NCBI GenBank assembly: GCA_002408205.1
Contig: DHQY01000007.1
Location: 246,735 to 310,734, forward strand
Source: Bacteroidales bacterium UBA5326
Lineage (GTDB): Bacteria; Bacteroidota; Bacteroidia; Bacteroidales; UBA932
Length of the DNA: 64,000 nt
Direction of reading: 5' to 3'
In this document: in pieces, positions 41,786 through 49,819 of the stretch
Layout of the letters: each line of letters begins with the position of its first letter
Position numbering within the stretch: position 1 is the stretch's first letter
The notes under the pieces: model-generated
What the model saw: only the letters and a program-made list of their open reading frames with translations
Told to the model about the DNA's origin: nothing
Database searches by the model: none
Translations under genes and position numbers: made by a program

Positions 41786-43769
41786 AGTGAGTAAAGCGCA
41801 AAATTTGTATATAGTTATTATTTCTATTGCGGTTCTGTTCGCATTACCGGGATGTCGTATCAGTGATGATCTTGAGAGGCTGTATGTAAGGGCTAAAATA
41901 GCTGACTCAGGCCAGGGTGCTCGCACTAAAAGTGAAATAAATACTTTTTCAAACAGCACCATTGGAGTATTCGTGGACGATGAAGACGGATATTATTCAC
42001 CGGTCACAAACTCCATAGCTGTTGTTACGTCCGGGAGTGTTACGGCAGCTCCCTCCCCAGATATATTTATAAATGCGCCGGCTAAAGTATATGCATACTA
42101 CCCTGCCTCTTCCAACGAACTTGTTAATCCAACAAGTGCCTCAACAATAGATGTGCATATTGAACCAGGCATGCCTTTGGAATATCAGACGGATTACCTT
42201 TGGGCAGACCCAGTAGATGTATCAAGGACTAACCGGACAAACGTGCCACTGACCTTCCATCATGCTTTAGCCAAGGTGATTTTCACAGTCATATTAACGG
42301 ACTCATACGATGGATCTACTATTTTAAATTTTATAAGCCTTAGTTGTCCCTCCGACCCCACTCATCTATTTAAATCCGGCTACGGGAAAATGTCTATAGC
42401 TGACGGCACCATAAGCAATCTGGAGAATGAAGATATTTTCTTAACCTTTGATGGCAGGAGCCAGACCTTAAGCAAAACAACGGAAATAGAAATTATTTCT
42501 CTGGTCGCTCCTACCAGACTTGCCGACAGTACTTCCGATGAGTCGCCAATTGAATTATTTTTACGTACTGGTGACAATAATTACGTTGCGCGCCTTCCCG
42601 TAAACCACATTGCGGAATGGGTAGGCGGCACCACATATAAATACAATATCACCCTCGGAAGCGAAGAAATGACTATTGACGGGGTTACGGCTACTCCCTG
42701 GATAGACGAAACTGACATAGATATTGATGTTTCAACAACTACGGCCACGGCAAATTGTTATATTATAGCTCCGGATGATACGCTTACCATACCCGTTGAT
42801 ATAAAAGGGAATGGCGGCAATGTAGCTGGAACAAACATCCCGGTTACCCATAGAGCAGCATCGGTTGGAATACTATGGCAAACCAAACTATTGTATCAGG
42901 ATATTGATCTTATATCATTAGGAAATTTTGATGAAGGACTTCAAACCGTTGACATTATTTCTGAGAGTGGGAATTATTATCCATATGGAGATGCAATCAG
43001 TATCAGTGGTAATGCAGTAATCGCGGCATACAGCGGTCCTGCGCGGACAGGTGAAATTCTCTGGAGCTGGCACATCTGGGTAACAGACTACAATCCCAAC
43101 GTTCCTTCCAATGGCACAACATACGGTTATACCAATAGTATAGGTGTATCTTACGAATTCATGGACCGGAACCTTGGGGCTACGTCTGTTGAACCCCAGA
43201 ACTCCAATACGTATGGGTTACTGTACCAGTGGGGACGTAAAGATCCTTTTGTGAATTCACGGTATTATAATGCTGGACAAGATTTGCCGGTCTCTGGCGC
43301 TGCAATTAGCAAAATCACAATCTCCCCACCAATCGACACAACCATTGCACATCCCACATTTTTTTATTGTCCTGGTAACGGGCTTCCGTATAATAATAAT
43401 GGTGGTTTATGGGGTGGTTACCCCGACGGAGTTAAAAAAACTATTTTTGATCCCTGTCCGGCAGGCTGGAGAGTTCCGAGTTTTATGAAATCAAATACAC
43501 ATGAATCGCCATGGTCAGGTATTGACGCTTTCGCCCGTAGTTGGAATTACAATGGTTATGCTTTTTCAGGATTCGGATTCTGGCCTGCATCCGGAGCAAG
43601 GCTGTATAGCAGTGGAAATCTCTCCGATGTTGGTTCTAAGGGTGAATATTGGTCTGCTTCGAGATACGGCGATGGAGCTTCCACGTTTACTTTCAATTCC
43701 TCCTCTGTATATTTAGATCGTAATTATTATCGTACAAGCGGTTATGCAGTCAGGTGCGTCCGGGAATAA
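41778..43769 (+). CDS. Fimbrillin-type lipoprotein with C-terminal Fibrobacter-major-paralogue (FISUMP) domain
   Basis: 663 residues, lipoprotein (lipobox LPGC). N-terminal fimbrillin (Mfa-like) region about 28-310; from about 325 a segment starting ATANCYIIAPDDTLTIPV and then the FISUMP domain with MDRNLGATS, LLYQWGRKDPF, CPAGWRVPS and YAVRCVRE at the end. The first part is a close paralogue of the protein at 44365 and the second of the C-terminus of 45311. There is no ATG; a TTG at 41778 (overlapping the previous stop by 8 nt) or GTG at 41787 must serve. It is probably surface-exposed and may be a pilus or adhesin subunit. Confidence 0.85.
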   Translation: MNKVSKAQNLYIVIISIAVLFALPGCRISDDLERLYVRAKIADSGQGARTKSEINTFSNSTIGVFVDDEDGYYSPVTNSIAVVTSGSVTAAPSPDIFINAPAKVYAYYPASSNELVNPTSASTIDVHIEPGMPLEYQTDYLWADPVDVSRTNRTNVPLTFHHALAKVIFTVILTDSYDGSTILNFISLSCPSDPTHLFKSGYGKMSIADGTISNLENEDIFLTFDGRSQTLSKTTEIEIISLVAPTRLADSTSDESPIELFLRTGDNNYVARLPVNHIAEWVGGTTYKYNITLGSEEMTIDGVTATPWIDETDIDIDVSTTTATANCYIIAPDDTLTIPVDIKGNGGNVAGTNIPVTHRAASVGILWQTKLLYQDIDLISLGNFDEGLQTVDIISESGNYYPYGDAISISGNAVIAAYSGPARTGEILWSWHIWVTDYNPNVPSNGTTYGYTNSIGVSYEFMDRNLGATSVEPQNSNTYGLLYQWGRKDPFVNSRYYNAGQDLPVSGAAISKITISPPIDTTIAHPTFFYCPGNGLPYNNNGGLWGGYPDGVKKTIFDPCPAGWRVPSFMKSNTHESPWSGIDAFARSWNYNGYAFSGFGFWPASGARLYSSGNLSDVGSKGEYWSASRYGDGASTFTFNSSSVYLDRNYYRTSGYAVRCVRE

Positions 43770-43773
43770 CCAA

Positions 43774-44190
43774 TCATTTGCTTATCTCTTTTTCCAGAAG
43801 TTTAATATACTTCTCCTGTACTTCTGAAAGTTTGCTGCTTATTTTCCCTATTTCTCTTTCTTTTTGAAGTACTATTTTCTGCACTGCAATTTTTACTTTA
43901 TCATCGCTGTACGTTTTGACCATTCCATCTTCTTTGCATGAAAGCATCTCGCCCTCTCCTTTTAGTAGCCAGGCCAGGTTCAGATCATTGAATTTATCAG
44001 CCATTTTCTGAATAAACTCAACGCTGGGCAACTGCTTGTCTCTCCATACCATATGCACAGTACTCTTATTAATACCCAGACGTTCCAGATCTGCCTGAAT
44101 AATCCGTTGAGATGTGCAAAATTCTCTTATTCGGGCATTGATCCCAAACTTAGTTTCCGAGAAAGAAAATTTATGTTTATTTTCTTGCAC
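43774..44190 (-). CDS. XRE-type helix-turn-helix regulator with coiled-coil C-terminus
   Basis: 138 residues from a GTG at 44190 (no ATG upstream in frame). HTH about 17-75: NARIREFCTSQRIIQADLERLGINKSTVHMV, followed by NLAWLLKGEGEMLS, a segment typical of phage-type repressors in Bacteroidota. The last 50 residues are Lys/Glu-rich heptads, a likely coiled coil for dimerisation. It is inserted on the opposite strand between two fimbrillin genes, so it may control phase or expression of the locus. Near-palindromes with TTTAGTA (44200-44240) lie just before its start. Confidence 0.75.
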   Translation of the reverse strand: MQENKHKFSFSETKFGINARIREFCTSQRIIQADLERLGINKSTVHMVWRDKQLPSVEFIQKMADKFNDLNLAWLLKGEGEMLSCKEDGMVKTYSDDKVKIAVQKIVLQKEREIGKISSKLSEVQEKYIKLLEKEISK

Positions 44191-44286
44191 AATAATTTAG
44201 TATTATGTACATTCGTGTAAAATAAAGTATTACTAAAGCTTGTTTTTATTAAACACAACAAATATACAACATATAGGCAACAAATG

Positions 44287-44327
44287 CAAGTGCTTATAAG
44301 TTGGAGAAAATGAAATACAAGCGCTTA
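44287..44327. promoter_or_regulatory. Pair of CAAGYGCTTA direct repeats before the 44365 fimbrillin gene
   Basis: CAAGTGCTTA (44287-44296) and CAAGCGCTTA (44318-44327), 31 bp apart, about three helical turns. They lie 40-80 bp before the fimbrillin ATG. Possible operator sites; no regulator is assigned. Confidence 0.3.
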
Positions 44328-44364
44328 AGGGTCTCTGAAATTTAACCTAAAAAAAATAAATTGT

Positions 44365-45300
44365 ATGAAAAAAAATGTTTTATTTTTTGTATGCATTGCA
44401 GTAATCCTGTGTTTATCGGGATGCAGGATCAATGATGATTTACAGAGACTTTATGTAAAGGCAATAATTTCATGTTCCAATGACAAAACGCTTACCAAAG
44501 CAGAAACTAATGCTTTTACCAGTGATAGCATTGGTGTATATGTGGACGATGAAGACGGCTTGTACGCTCCGGCGGTTAACTCCACAGCAGTTGTTTCGTC
44601 AGGAAGTGTCACTTCGGCTCCGGGTCCCGATATTTTTATTAATGCACCTGCCACAGTATATGCCTATTATCCGGCTTCAGCCAACGAATTAAATAGCCCG
44701 GACAGTACTTTTACAAAAAGCATAACCGTTAGTTTGACAGATGATTTTTCCGCATCGGGTCAAATTGATTACCTGTGGGCAACTCCCACAGACGTATCCA
44801 GAACAAACCGGACAAATGTTTCATTAACATTTTATCATGCATTAGCAAAGGTGGTTTTCCGGCTCACCCTTGCAGCCGATTACGCCGGGAATCCCGGATT
44901 AACGCAAATTACCCTTACCACAGCCAGTTCTTCGCATCATTTCAAGTATGGTCAGGGAACCATGTCTATTGCCGACGGTTCGCTTACCCTTCCCAATGAA
45001 GGAAATACTTTAACGTATTCAGGGTCGAAGACTCTCTCGGGAACAGCCTCGGATATCATTGCCCTGATAGCTCCCACTTCACTGGCAGATAACATTTCGG
45101 CCACTTCTGATATCACCATTGGCATTACGGTTGGCGGCATTCTTTATACTACAGCTCTGCCTGTAAATCCCATTGCAGAATGGGCGTGTGGTACCTGTTA
45201 CGTATATAACATAACTGTAGGGAGCAGAAGCATAAGCATCTCTCAGGTAGACGTTTCCGGCTGGATTGAAGGCGAAGAAACCGATATTATCGTAGATTAA
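44365..45300 (+). CDS. Fimbrillin-family lipoprotein
   Basis: 311 residues, lipoprotein (lipobox LSGC). A Mfa-like fimbrillin fold: TNAFTSDSIGVYVDDEDG near the N-terminus, NRTNVSLTFYHALAKVVFRL at about 150 and the terminal CYVYNITVGSRSISISQVDVSGW. It lacks the FISUMP domain and is the paralogue of the first 300 residues of the protein at 41778. The next fimbrillin gene begins 10 nt later, so the two are probably one operon. Such proteins build or decorate surface fimbriae. Confidence 0.88.
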   Translation: MKKNVLFFVCIAVILCLSGCRINDDLQRLYVKAIISCSNDKTLTKAETNAFTSDSIGVYVDDEDGLYAPAVNSTAVVSSGSVTSAPGPDIFINAPATVYAYYPASANELNSPDSTFTKSITVSLTDDFSASGQIDYLWATPTDVSRTNRTNVSLTFYHALAKVVFRLTLAADYAGNPGLTQITLTTASSSHHFKYGQGTMSIADGSLTLPNEGNTLTYSGSKTLSGTASDIIALIAPTSLADNISATSDITIGITVGGILYTTALPVNPIAEWACGTCYVYNITVGSRSISISQVDVSGWIEGEETDIIVD

Positions 45301-45310
45301 CCTTCTCATT

Positions 45311-47167
45311 ATGAACAAAAGCAGCCTGATAGTCTTCCTTCTTTTTCCATTGCTTTATGTTTCATGTACCCAGGATAATCCGGAAGATTTTGTTTCTCCT
45401 TTACAGATAGGAAGAATAACTCTATCGGGTATATCTGTAAAAAGCGAAAATGAACTCACAAGTGGAGATATTGGAATAAGTCTTTTAGGGAGTTACGGAT
45501 ATGATGAACAACGTTACTCTGTCCATTATACCAATAACGGAAACGGATGGGAGGCGGCACCGGGTGTTACACCAATATATCTGAAAAGAGCCTATGCAAG
45601 CCTGAGCGCTTATTATCCTTATAAAGAACCAAACGAAGATGTCATACGACTTACCTCTCAACTTTATTCACCCGAGAAAGATATTTTATTCCAAAGTAAC
45701 GTTCCCGCCAATCGCAGTGCTCCCGTATCCTTTGAACTGGGACACGCCTATTCAATTATTACCCTTAATTTTATACGGGAAGCCTCATACACTGGACCCT
45801 GCGCCATAAGCGGTATTACAATTAGTAATGTCGGTCTGAGTGCTGATCTTACATTATCTACCGGCGATTACAGATCTCAATCAGCCGGCATCTTTTCTGT
45901 GGATCCCGCTATTGCCTCCATAAAACCGGGTAATTGTGCCTCTGTTAAGATCCTTATGCTCCCGTCTTACCTTTGGGGGAAAATTGATTTAAAATTCACT
46001 ATTGATAACTTATATCATTCCATCTCCCTCGATGCGGCCCATGCAGGTCTTTCATCTCTGGAACCCGGTAAGAATTATAAAATAGATATCCATATAGGAT
46101 CCACCACTACCACCACCCCAACTGCAAATTGTTATATAGTAGCTCCCGGTGAAAGCCTTACTATGCCGGTAAACATAAAAGGGAATGGCGGAAATATTGC
46201 TGCCTCGCTCCTTTCCACAAGCCACTACGCTCGCTCTGTCGGAATCCTTTGGCAAACCCATCAGCAACTCATTACTCTGGGAACTTTCGACCCCACGCGC
46301 CAGACGGTTCTTATAAATACCAACACTGTGGGAATAAGCGGCAATGCAGTCATTGCCGCTTACAGTGGTGAATCACAAACAGGCGATATTCTCTGGAGCT
46401 GGCACATTTGGGTAACCGATTACAATCCTGACGATCCGTATGAAAACACAAACTACAGCTACACAAACACATACGGCGTTACCAATGTATTTATGGACCG
46501 TAACCTGGGAGCTACCTCGGCCAGTCCGGGGAGTATCAAAAACCTTGGGCTGCATTACCAATGGGGGCGCAAAGATCCTTTTGTGAATATAGACACATTA
46601 TACCTAGACAGGGACAGTCCGGTATTCGGCACGGCTATTAACCTTACCGCCGGTCCTGCCACCCTCGCAGCCACCATTAAAAATCCAACAAACTTTTATT
46701 TTAGTACTAGTATATATGATTGGAACTCCTCTCCGGATAATACTCTTTGGGGTGAAACAAATAACAGCTCAACAAAAACAATATTCGATCCCTGTCCTGT
46801 CGGATGGAAGGTACCCGGTTACTATAACACAATCGGAAAGTCATCTCCATGGAATGGTATTGAGGTCACCGGAGAATCGGCTCGCTGGTATGATTACTCT
46901 TCTTCTTCATATCAATATGTTGGGTATTTTAGTGGTCATGATTGGAGTTCAGCGTTTGGCGCCGGTTTCTGGCCGGCTTCCGGCCTGCGTAAATACTGGG
47001 ACGGAAAGCTTGATGACGTTTTCGAAGGAGGTACATATTGGTCTGCTACTGCTAGTGTTAATAATAATATTGAGGCCACTTCTTTTTGTTTTAGAATAGG
47101 ACAATGCTACCTGTCACAGAGTTTCGTTAAATCGTATGGCCTATCGGTCAGGTGCGTCCAGGAATGA
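45311..47167 (+). CDS. Fimbrillin-type lipoprotein with FISUMP domain
   Basis: 618 residues, lipoprotein (YVSC). The N-terminal 260 residues are a fimbrillin-like region unlike those of 41778 and 44365. The C-terminal part starts PTANCYIVAPGESLTMPV and contains the FISUMP domain: MDRNLGATS, LHYQWGRKDPF, CPVGWKVPG, YWSATA and LSVRCVQE. The last 330 residues match 41778 closely. A palindromic REP-like element follows 3 bp after the stop and may end the transcript. Confidence 0.85.
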   Translation: MNKSSLIVFLLFPLLYVSCTQDNPEDFVSPLQIGRITLSGISVKSENELTSGDIGISLLGSYGYDEQRYSVHYTNNGNGWEAAPGVTPIYLKRAYASLSAYYPYKEPNEDVIRLTSQLYSPEKDILFQSNVPANRSAPVSFELGHAYSIITLNFIREASYTGPCAISGITISNVGLSADLTLSTGDYRSQSAGIFSVDPAIASIKPGNCASVKILMLPSYLWGKIDLKFTIDNLYHSISLDAAHAGLSSLEPGKNYKIDIHIGSTTTTTPTANCYIVAPGESLTMPVNIKGNGGNIAASLLSTSHYARSVGILWQTHQQLITLGTFDPTRQTVLINTNTVGISGNAVIAAYSGESQTGDILWSWHIWVTDYNPDDPYENTNYSYTNTYGVTNVFMDRNLGATSASPGSIKNLGLHYQWGRKDPFVNIDTLYLDRDSPVFGTAINLTAGPATLAATIKNPTNFYFSTSIYDWNSSPDNTLWGETNNSSTKTIFDPCPVGWKVPGYYNTIGKSSPWNGIEVTGESARWYDYSSSSYQYVGYFSGHDWSSAFGAGFWPASGLRKYWDGKLDDVFEGGTYWSATASVNNNIEATSFCFRIGQCYLSQSFVKSYGLSVRCVQE

Positions 47168-47170
47168 GAT

Positions 47171-47284
47171 CAAACCCGGTTTAGTGCGCAATAAGCATTC
47201 GGAATTTGTTTAAAGCAGTGTATATCTGCCATATAGAATTCATTATAAAGTGTATTGCGCATCAAACCGGGTTTTGATGCGCAA
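47171..47284. repeat. REP-like palindromic element (RAYT family), AAACCCGGTTT arms
   Basis: The left arm AAACCCGGTTTAGTGCGCAA (47172-47191) is inverted at 47255-47274. The right end is itself a perfect hairpin, TTGCGCATCAAA-CCGGGT-TTTGATGCGCAA (47255-47284). Confidence 0.85.
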
Positions 47285-47316
47285 AAAATGGTATATTGGT
47301 ACAAAAATCTAATCAG

Positions 47317-47520
47317 ATGAGAACGAAAAGATTGCCACTTACTATTTTTCTTATTCTCCTGGGACCGGTTGGAATATACATTGGATTCTATCCCAATATT
47401 TCGTGCAAGCCATCTCAGGCAGGCTTCTGGATTATCATTGCCCTTGGAATGGCCATTGGGGTTTCATTTACTCTTATTGCCCAAAGAATAAGAGAAAAAA
47501 GAGATTCCTGTCAGAGCTGA
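47317..47520 (+). CDS. Small two-span membrane protein
   Basis: 67 residues from the ATG at 47317. Two hydrophobic helices (about 6-25 and 34-53) are joined by a short loop with one Cys (NISCKPSQ), and the tail is basic (IREKRDSC). Not recognised. An in-frame start at 47296 adds seven residues without a better start context. It stands in front of the membrane protein/regulator pair and may belong to the same function. Confidence 0.5.
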   Translation: MRTKRLPLTIFLILLGPVGIYIGFYPNISCKPSQAGFWIIIALGMAIGVSFTLIAQRIREKRDSCQS

Positions 47521-47594
47521 AACTGAGCAAAACAACAACTGCACATAGGTAAATGAGGAAAAACACCATCATTTGGTTTTTAGTTTTTTTATTT

Positions 47595-47613
47595 AAGTTT
47601 GCATTACAAACTT
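47595..47613. promoter_or_regulatory. Inverted repeat in the promoter of the 47656 gene
   Basis: AAGTTTG-CATTA-CAAACTT, a perfect 7-bp inverted repeat that contains a TTTG -33-like element. A TATATTGC -7-like box follows about 20 nt later. The winged-helix regulator at 48275 is a plausible binder. Confidence 0.5.
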
Positions 47614-47655
47614 GTTTTATATATTGCACCTAAAAAACCATTAAATACTATTCAA

Positions 47656-48282
47656 ATGAATACAAACAAGGCAGAAAAAGACTATGTAAATGGCGATCAA
47701 TCTCTTATGGTAATTAAAGAGATGATTGCGGTATCGAAGAACAAACTTAAAAAAGACGGTATTTTATTTATTGTATGGGGATGGGCGGCATTTGTCGGTA
47801 ATTTGAGCGGATACATAACCAGAAGTATTGCCATGACATACAACATGTCTACATTCATGAAGTATGCGGGCATTGTCATATTCCTGACCGCTCTTCTGTT
47901 TACTTTGTATTATTTATGGAAGGATAGTAAAAAAGTGCAGACATATATTGGTATTTCGTTGCGGTATGTATGGATCTCACTTATTTTGTCCATGATGCTG
48001 GTCAATCTGATCCAGGCAAATGTCCTTCACAGTATAAATTTTGAGTTGCAACATCCGCTGTTCATGGTTCTGATGGCCTTTGCCGTTACGGTTACCGGAG
48101 GCATTCTGCGTCACCGCCTGATCATTTTCGGAGGTTTTGTCTTTGGTATACTGGCACTGACCGCCTCCTACCTCGGCCTAAAAGAACAATTGCTTGTGGA
48201 AGCTGTCGCCTGGGCTGTTGCGTTTGTTATTCCGGGCCATATTCTTTTTGCCAAAAGAAAAAAAATGACCAAAAATGTTTAA
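47656..48282 (+). CDS. Multi-span membrane protein paired with a winged-helix regulator
   Basis: 208 residues from the ATG at 47656; the frame is open from 47599 but that part is in the promoter. Six hydrophobic helices follow a cytosolic N-terminus of about 35 residues. Not assigned to a named family. The end overlaps the winged-helix regulator gene by 8 nt. Pairs of such membrane proteins with small MarR/ArsR-like regulators are frequent in Bacteroidota; the role is unknown. Confidence 0.7.
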   Translation: MNTNKAEKDYVNGDQSLMVIKEMIAVSKNKLKKDGILFIVWGWAAFVGNLSGYITRSIAMTYNMSTFMKYAGIVIFLTALLFTLYYLWKDSKKVQTYIGISLRYVWISLILSMMLVNLIQANVLHSINFELQHPLFMVLMAFAVTVTGGILRHRLIIFGGFVFGILALTASYLGLKEQLLVEAVAWAVAFVIPGHILFAKRKKMTKNV

Positions 48283-48574
48283 AGAGCTCGACCCACTGCT
48301 GCACTCACAGGTAAGACTGGCCATTATGTCCATTCTCATTGGGGTAAAAAACGCCGGGTTTGCTTATCTGCTGGAGCATATCAACACAACCAAGGGCAAT
48401 CTGAGTTTTCAGATAAGCAAGTTGAAAGAGGCCGGATACATAGAAGTGACCAAATCCTTCAAGGGAAATTATCCTTTAACCACGTGCCAAATATCGGATA
48501 AAGGCGTAGATGCCTACGAGAAATACGTCAATGCAATTGACGAATATTTTAAACAATATAAAAACGACAACTGA
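48275..48574 (+). CDS. Winged-helix transcriptional regulator
   Basis: 99 residues. Winged helix: LHSQVRLAIMSILIG, then LLEHINTTKGNLSFQISKLKEAGYIEV, in which the recognition helix (GNLSFQISKLKEAGY) and the wing (KGNYPLTTCQISDKG) are clear. It resembles the HTH_27-type regulators that work with a membrane partner. It is translationally coupled to the membrane protein and may repress the pair through the inverted repeat at 47595. Confidence 0.88.
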   Translation: MFKELDPLLHSQVRLAIMSILIGVKNAGFAYLLEHINTTKGNLSFQISKLKEAGYIEVTKSFKGNYPLTTCQISDKGVDAYEKYVNAIDEYFKQYKNDN

Positions 48575-48582
48575 TTAAAGTG

Positions 48583-48695
48583 GTGCAAATTCGAAGTACC
48601 GCGCAAGAGAAAATTTTTGATTTCTATATATCTGATATACTGGCTGATATGTTTTCCAAAAACTGCGTTGCGCGGCAATTCGAGTTTGCCTGCGC
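48583..48695. repeat. REP-like palindromic element upstream of the RAYT gene
   Basis: Left arm 48583-48609 (GCAAATTCGAAGTACCGCGCA), right arm 48665-48695. The 31-bp right arm is identical to 49714-49744. It is in the same orientation as the copy downstream of the transposase. Confidence 0.9.
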
Positions 48696-48773
48696 TGTTT
48701 TCCGTTTTTTTGTTTTTGTTTCCCGAAAAGAGTAAATTTGAATTCAATATTCTATTAATAAGAGGAGCGAGAT

Positions 48774-49676
48774 ATGCAGGGAAAATTATGGCACGTATGT
48801 GTGCAGGGAAATGGTGGGCAAAGTATGTTTCTAAATAAAAGTGATGTTCTTCACTTTATTGATCTTCTGGGAGTTTACAGTTTTTATTATGGGGTCAAAA
48901 TATGGGCTTACGATATTTTATCCAATCATTTTCATTTGATTCTGGAGTGTGAAAATGCGCATAAGTTTATTCAAGCTTTGAGAATTAGCTATTCAAAGTA
49001 TTATCAGACTGTCCACAATACAATCGGCTCAATAGGTCGTAAAGGGTATAGTGCAGGTTTGTTGAACAGTAAGAAGAAGCTTGTAGAAAAAATAATCTAC
49101 GTTATTAGAAATTCAGTAAAACATAAAGTATATCCACATTCATTTGTAGATCCTTACAATTCTGCTAAATACTATTTTTTTCTAAATCATGAAGAATCAA
49201 TGTTGACCTTGAAACCTGTCAGACCAGGATGCAAACTTTCTCATTCAGATAAAAAAATCCCTGAACATTATCTTCTGGATGTCAATGGAAATATATATCC
49301 TCGTAGCTTCTTAAATACTAGTAGCATTGAAAAGGTGTTTGAAACATATGGCAATTTTATGAAGATGATAACCTATCCTACGCAAAAAGAGTCTGACGAA
49401 CAACAAAAGAGTAAGGGTATTTTGAACAGCGGAGATGAGCCTAATTTTGTTAAAGTAACAGATCTTCAATTAAGTGAACTAATTCTGAAACAAATAAGAC
49501 CAAAACAATTTTCATCTCTGTCTAATGTCGAGATTGTTTCCATTGCTGTTCACTGCAAAAAAAAGTATCCGGTTTCGGTAAGACAGTTGAGCCGCGTATT
49601 CGGAATTCCGGAATCAACCCTCAGATTGAGGATGCAAATTCGAAGTGCCGCGCAAGAAGAAATTTCTGATTTTTAA
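48774..49676 (+). CDS. REP-associated Y1 tyrosine transposase (RAYT, HUH family)
   Basis: 300 residues. The HUH motif is His52-Phe53-His54 in LSNHFHLILE and the catalytic Tyr is Tyr109 in IIYVIRNSVKH, the normal Y1_Tnp order. The C-terminal domain (about 230-300) carries a helix-turn-helix, PVSVRQLSRVFGIPESTLRLRM. It should nick and rejoin single-stranded DNA at the palindromic elements that flank it. The last 14 codons are written by the left arm of the downstream element (49632-49676). No terminal IS arms other than these elements are seen, as for domesticated RAYTs. The gene is more AT-rich than its neighbours, suggesting transfer. Confidence 0.87.
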   Translation: MQGKLWHVCVQGNGGQSMFLNKSDVLHFIDLLGVYSFYYGVKIWAYDILSNHFHLILECENAHKFIQALRISYSKYYQTVHNTIGSIGRKGYSAGLLNSKKKLVEKIIYVIRNSVKHKVYPHSFVDPYNSAKYYFFLNHEESMLTLKPVRPGCKLSHSDKKIPEHYLLDVNGNIYPRSFLNTSSIEKVFETYGNFMKMITYPTQKESDEQQKSKGILNSGDEPNFVKVTDLQLSELILKQIRPKQFSSLSNVEIVSIAVHCKKKYPVSVRQLSRVFGIPESTLRLRMQIRSAAQEEISDF

Positions 49677-49744
49677 ATTCCTGTAATTCAGGCGTATATA
49701 TTTGCCAAAAATTGCGTTGCGCGGCAATTCGAGTTTGCCTGCGC
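49632..49744. repeat. REP-like palindromic element overlapping the RAYT 3' end
   Basis: Left arm 49632-49657 (GCAAATTCGAAGTGCCGCGCA), right arm 49714-49744, identical over 31 bp to the upstream copy. The RAYT stop codon (49674-49676) lies inside the element. Confidence 0.9.
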
Positions 49745-49819
49745 AGATGGGTGCAAGTTGCCGTTGCCGTTGACGTTGGGCCGAGGCGGGGCTGAACTGA
49801 GGCCGAGGCAGAGCCCAGA

